Positions 6,475 to 8,337 of a DNA stretch of 8,337 nt are shown piece by piece (the first letter of the stretch is position 1; each line of letters begins with the position of its first letter). Source of the DNA: an uncultured Ruminococcus sp. (GTDB lineage Bacteria; Bacillota; Clostridia; Oscillospirales; Acutalibacteraceae); contig CAJOHT010000048.1 of NCBI GenBank assembly GCA_905234305.1, positions 1 through 8,337 of the forward strand. The letters run 5' to 3'. Under the pieces are notes generated by a model, which was not told the DNA's origin, made no database searches, and saw nothing but the letters and a program-made list of their open reading frames with translations. Made by a program: the position numbers and the translations under genes.

Positions 6475-7123
6475 TTATATACTCCAAAATCTCTTCGGCT
6501 GAGGATACAACATAATCGGCACCCGCCTCAACAAGTTCGCGTCTGCCTCTGAATCCCCAATCAACGCCGAGCATATCGACTCCCGCGTTACGCGCTGTAA
6601 AGATATCAACGTCGCTGTCGCCGATATAAAGGCATTCTTCTTTTTTTACGTTAAGTTTTTCAACAATTTTTAAAAGCGCTTCGGGGTCGGGTTTAGTTTT
6701 AAACTCAGCCTTTTTGCCCCACGCAAGGTCGAATTTATGCTCAGGATATACTTTAGTTAAGATTTTTTCCACAAATTCGTCGGGCTTGTTTGAAAGCACA
6801 GCGGTTTTTATATTAAGCGTTTTTAACCTCGCGAGCAGCATTTCACACCCGAGATATGAGCTTGTATTATCGTTACAATGCTCCGCGTAATAGCTGTCAA
6901 AATCAGATTTTACATTATTACGGAGTTTTTCATTCTTATAAGCAGCGCCCATAGCTCTCTCTACGAGCTTCTCGCGCCCGTTACCGACAAAGGTTTTATA
7001 TTTCTCAATATCATGAGTGTCAATCCCTGCTTTATCCAGCCCATAATTCACCGCGTCGGCAAGATCTCTCAGCGAATTTACCAAGGTTCCGTCCAAGTCG
7101 AACACAACAAGTTTATAGCACAT
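6464..7123 (-). CDS. gph: HAD-family phosphatase, phosphoglycolate phosphatase-like
   Basis: A 219-residue haloacid dehalogenase hydrolase of subfamily IA with a cap domain at about 16-85. Catalytic motifs are all present: FDLDGTL with nucleophile D9 and acid/base D11; S111 in LSNKP; K144 in KTKPDP; and GDSDVD with D169 and D173 for Mg2+. The arrangement (DLDGTLVNS, VGNG, KPDPE) matches Gph/PGP-type enzymes, which remove phosphate from 2-phosphoglycolate or similar small phosphoesters. Within this family substrate cannot be fixed from motifs; pyrophosphatase PpaX-type or sugar-phosphate activity is possible, so the symbol is provisional. The gene overlaps the cyclase-family gene by 11 bp upstream and queH by 11 bp downstream. 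Its ribosome site (AAAGGG, 8 nt from the ATG) is weaker than those of its neighbours, consistent with translational coupling. Confidence 0.88.
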   Translation of the reverse strand: MCYKLVVFDLDGTLVNSLRDLADAVNYGLDKAGIDTHDIEKYKTFVGNGREKLVERAMGAAYKNEKLRNNVKSDFDSYYAEHCNDNTSSYLGCEMLLARLKTLNIKTAVLSNKPDEFVEKILTKVYPEHKFDLAWGKKAEFKTKPDPEALLKIVEKLNVKKEECLYIGDSDVDIFTARNAGVDMLGVDWGFRGRRELVEAGADYVVSSAEEILEYINEH

Positions 7124-7691
7124 TTAAAATCCCTTTTCCTGCTCGAAAAGAATAGCTCTGCATGAGCGGAAATGCGCATAAGGTATAATCATTACCTTCA
7201 TTAATATCCTCTAGGTCGAGATTTTCAAGAATTATTTTATCGTTAACCGCGAGTATACGGTGAGGTCTATGCTCGTCAAACGGTGCGGCTATCGACTCCG
7301 CGTCGGTACCCACCAGAATTATTTTGCTGTCGGCGATCACCTGAGCCGCTGAACTCTCAATATATCCCATACCGTTGCCTTTTATAAGCAGGCGTTTTCT
7401 GCATTTAGGAAGAATCTTTTCCATATCCTCACCCGTTAAGATGTGGTCGGTTTCGATTACAGTGCATTTTCCGTAAAATGCCGCAAGCCGTATATCGTCA
7501 ATTCGCTTACCTTCCTCATCATAGTGATAGGGCGCGTCAATATGCGTAGCTGTATGACTGCTCATAGAAAAAGCGCTCAAATTATAAATATCTCCGTTTT
7601 CTATAGATTTTACAAACTCAAGCTTAGTCTCGGGATCGCCCTCATAAGGCTTAGTTTCGGGGATACTCCTGCTTATATCGTAAATTATCAT
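7113..7691 (-). CDS. Cyclase-family metal-dependent hydrolase (kynurenine formamidase-like)
   Basis: A 192-residue member of the cyclase family (PF04199; KynB-like formamidases, isatin hydrolases and uncharacterised relatives). The metal motif HTATHIDAPYH at 46-56 gives the ligands H46, H50 and D52 plus H56; H144 and E156 (in LENL) match the later conserved His and Glu. The N-terminal DISRSIPETKPYEGDP is also typical. The usual HxGTHxD motif here has Ala for Gly at 48. No other tryptophan-degradation gene is nearby, so the kynurenine role is not supported and the true substrate (an amide, lactone or similar) is unknown. Start: ATG at 7691 with GGAAGG 9 nt upstream. An in-frame TTG at 7700 abuts that GGAAGG with no spacing and is rejected. 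It is the first gene of the operon, about 25 nt from the predicted transcription start. Confidence 0.85.
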   Translation of the reverse strand: MIIYDISRSIPETKPYEGDPETKLEFVKSIENGDIYNLSAFSMSSHTATHIDAPYHYDEEGKRIDDIRLAAFYGKCTVIETDHILTGEDMEKILPKCRKRLLIKGNGMGYIESSAAQVIADSKIILVGTDAESIAAPFDEHRPHRILAVNDKIILENLDLEDINEGNDYTLCAFPLMQSYSFRAGKGILNVL

Positions 7692-7722
7692 CTTTCTCAA
7701 CCTTCCGCGTTAGTATAAATTC

Positions 7723-7750
7723 ATTATACCATATTTTAATTTATAAACAA
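7723..7750 (-). promoter_or_regulatory. Promoter of the cyclase-gph-queH-exchanger operon
   Basis: A consensus -10 TATAAT at 7723-7728 is preceded by TGG (extended -10). A -35 TTGTTT lies at 7745-7750 with a 16-bp spacer. The predicted start is near 7716, giving a leader of about 25 nt. It sits directly after the terminator of the preceding gene and before the first operon gene, as expected for a housekeeping sigma-factor promoter. No operator or riboswitch is visible. Confidence 0.8.
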
Positions 7751-7762
7751 GTCCCAAAACAG

Positions 7763-7790
7763 AAAAACTCCGCAGCCGAAGCTGCGGAGT
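7763..7790 (-). terminator. Rho-independent terminator of the right-edge gene
   Basis: On the minus strand a perfect 10-bp stem ACTCCGCAGC / GCTGCGGAGT closes on a stable TTCG tetraloop and runs into TTTTT (overlapping the last stem base). It starts 24 nt after the stop codon at 7815-7817. No T-run follows on the plus strand. This is one of the strongest structural signals in the window. Confidence 0.95.
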
Positions 7791-7814
7791 GATTCAATTA
7801 CGAATAATTATGTT

Positions 7815-8337
7815 TTATTCGTAAAGTGCATGATATTGGTTGTCATACTCAAATACATAAGCCTTAGTATTTGTAGCAGTTGCGTCGCCGTCAGCGTTAA
7901 ACCATGTATCGCCGTTGAAAATTACAAATCCATCAATATCTTTTGGAATTATAGCGGTATACATATTGAAGGTTTGTGCTACGTTATTCCAGTATACATC
8001 ACCGACTGCTTTCTGTTCGGTTGTATCTGAACTGGTTAGTTTTACATCAGTAGCATCTTCGCCTTTCCAATAATGTACATAATAGCTTGTTTTATCCAAA
8101 TTGAGCCATTCAACCGTACCAACTGTTACAGTCTTTGTGTTGGAAGCGGGAGGATCTGTGGGAGTAGTTGTGTCATCGGGAACAGTGTCAAGCTCAGAAA
8201 AATCGCCACTTGCATTATCAGGATCTGTTGTCGCGGGCTCTGTCGGACCTTCGGCTGCTTCTACATAGAAGTATCCGCCGAATTCTTCCCAATCAGCCTT
8301 GTAGGTTTCCTGGAAGTATACTGTTACAGAACCTGCA
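7815..8337 (-). CDS. C-terminal end of a secreted, probably carbohydrate-binding protein
   Basis: The frame is open from the right edge (first full codon at 8336) to the TAA at 7815-7817: 173 residues, start outside the window. The visible part opens with a Trp/Tyr-rich segment (VTVYFQETYKADW, then EEFGGYFYVE). A linker of about 45 residues rich in Pro, Thr, Asp and Glu (EPATTDPDN, DDTTTPTDPP) follows, then a final domain of about 105 residues (YYVHYWKGEDATDV, MYTAIIPKDIDGFVIFNGD, ending YDNQYHALYE). Pro/Thr linkers between small aromatic-rich beta domains are typical of extracellular glycoside hydrolases and amylases of gut Clostridia. The last domain is reminiscent of starch-binding modules (CBM25/26), but this is a resemblance only. 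The TTG at 8099 is an internal Leu codon, not a start, since the frame continues upstream. The gene ends at a strong terminator. Confidence 0.85.
   Translation of the reverse strand, partial: AGSVTVYFQETYKADWEEFGGYFYVEAAEGPTEPATTDPDNASGDFSELDTVPDDTTTPTDPPASNTKTVTVGTVEWLNLDKTSYYVHYWKGEDATDVKLTSSDTTEQKAVGDVYWNNVAQTFNMYTAIIPKDIDGFVIFNGDTWFNADGDATATNTKAYVFEYDNQYHALYE

Noticed and set aside
7692..7700. TTG at 7700 as start of the cyclase-family gene
   Set aside because: The GGAAGG directly abuts this codon, leaving no spacing; the ATG at 7691 is better placed.
7830..8030. Plus-strand open frame opposite the right-edge gene
   Set aside because: It is antisense to a longer frame that ends at a strong terminator, and it has no ribosome site or recognisable product.

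Overview
The window looks like a chromosomal segment from a low-to-mid GC Gram-positive anaerobe of the Clostridia, most likely a gut Ruminococcus/Oscillospiraceae-type bacterium. This is inferred from strong GGAGG ribosome binding sites, a very large secreted BspA-type leucine-rich-repeat protein with a Gram-positive signal peptide, a QueH-type queuosine enzyme, and a secreted carbohydrate-binding-like protein next door. No mobile element, CRISPR array, tRNA or rRNA was seen. Every supported gene lies on the minus strand.

Reading in the direction of transcription (right to left): (1) 8337-7815 is the C-terminal end of an extracellular protein, probably carbohydrate-binding, closed by a strong rho-independent terminator. 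(2) A clear promoter with an extended -10 then drives a compact four-gene unit: a cyclase/kynurenine-formamidase-family metal hydrolase (7691-7113), a HAD phosphatase of the phosphoglycolate phosphatase type (7123-6464), epoxyqueuosine reductase QueH (6474-5869) and a cation/Ca2+ exchanger (5829-4864). The first three genes overlap by exactly 11 bp at each junction. The fourth follows a 39-nt gap containing a perfect small hairpin, and a terminator sits just after it. (3) A separate promoter drives a giant surface protein gene that fills 4707-1 and runs off the left edge without a stop (1569 codons visible).

The giant protein has, in order: a signal peptide, an acidic N-terminal region, a beta-rich middle region of unknown family, a Cna-B-like domain, about 23 leucine-rich repeats of 23 residues, a CxH...CxxC module and a Thr/Pro-rich tail ending in a 7-residue tandem repeat. 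Its inner 3.1 kb is markedly more AT-rich than its two ends and than the neighbouring genes, with sharp boundaries near 660 and 3780. This intragenic mosaic is the most interesting signal in the window.

The four-gene unit combines small-molecule hydrolysis, phosphatase, tRNA modification and ion transport. The sequence shows no obvious shared pathway, so it may be a transcriptional unit of convenience. No convincing new multi-gene system was found. Non-coding gaps are short (4708-4863, 5830-5868, 7692-7814) and hold the promoters, hairpins and terminators listed; there is no gene-free stretch over 300 bases.
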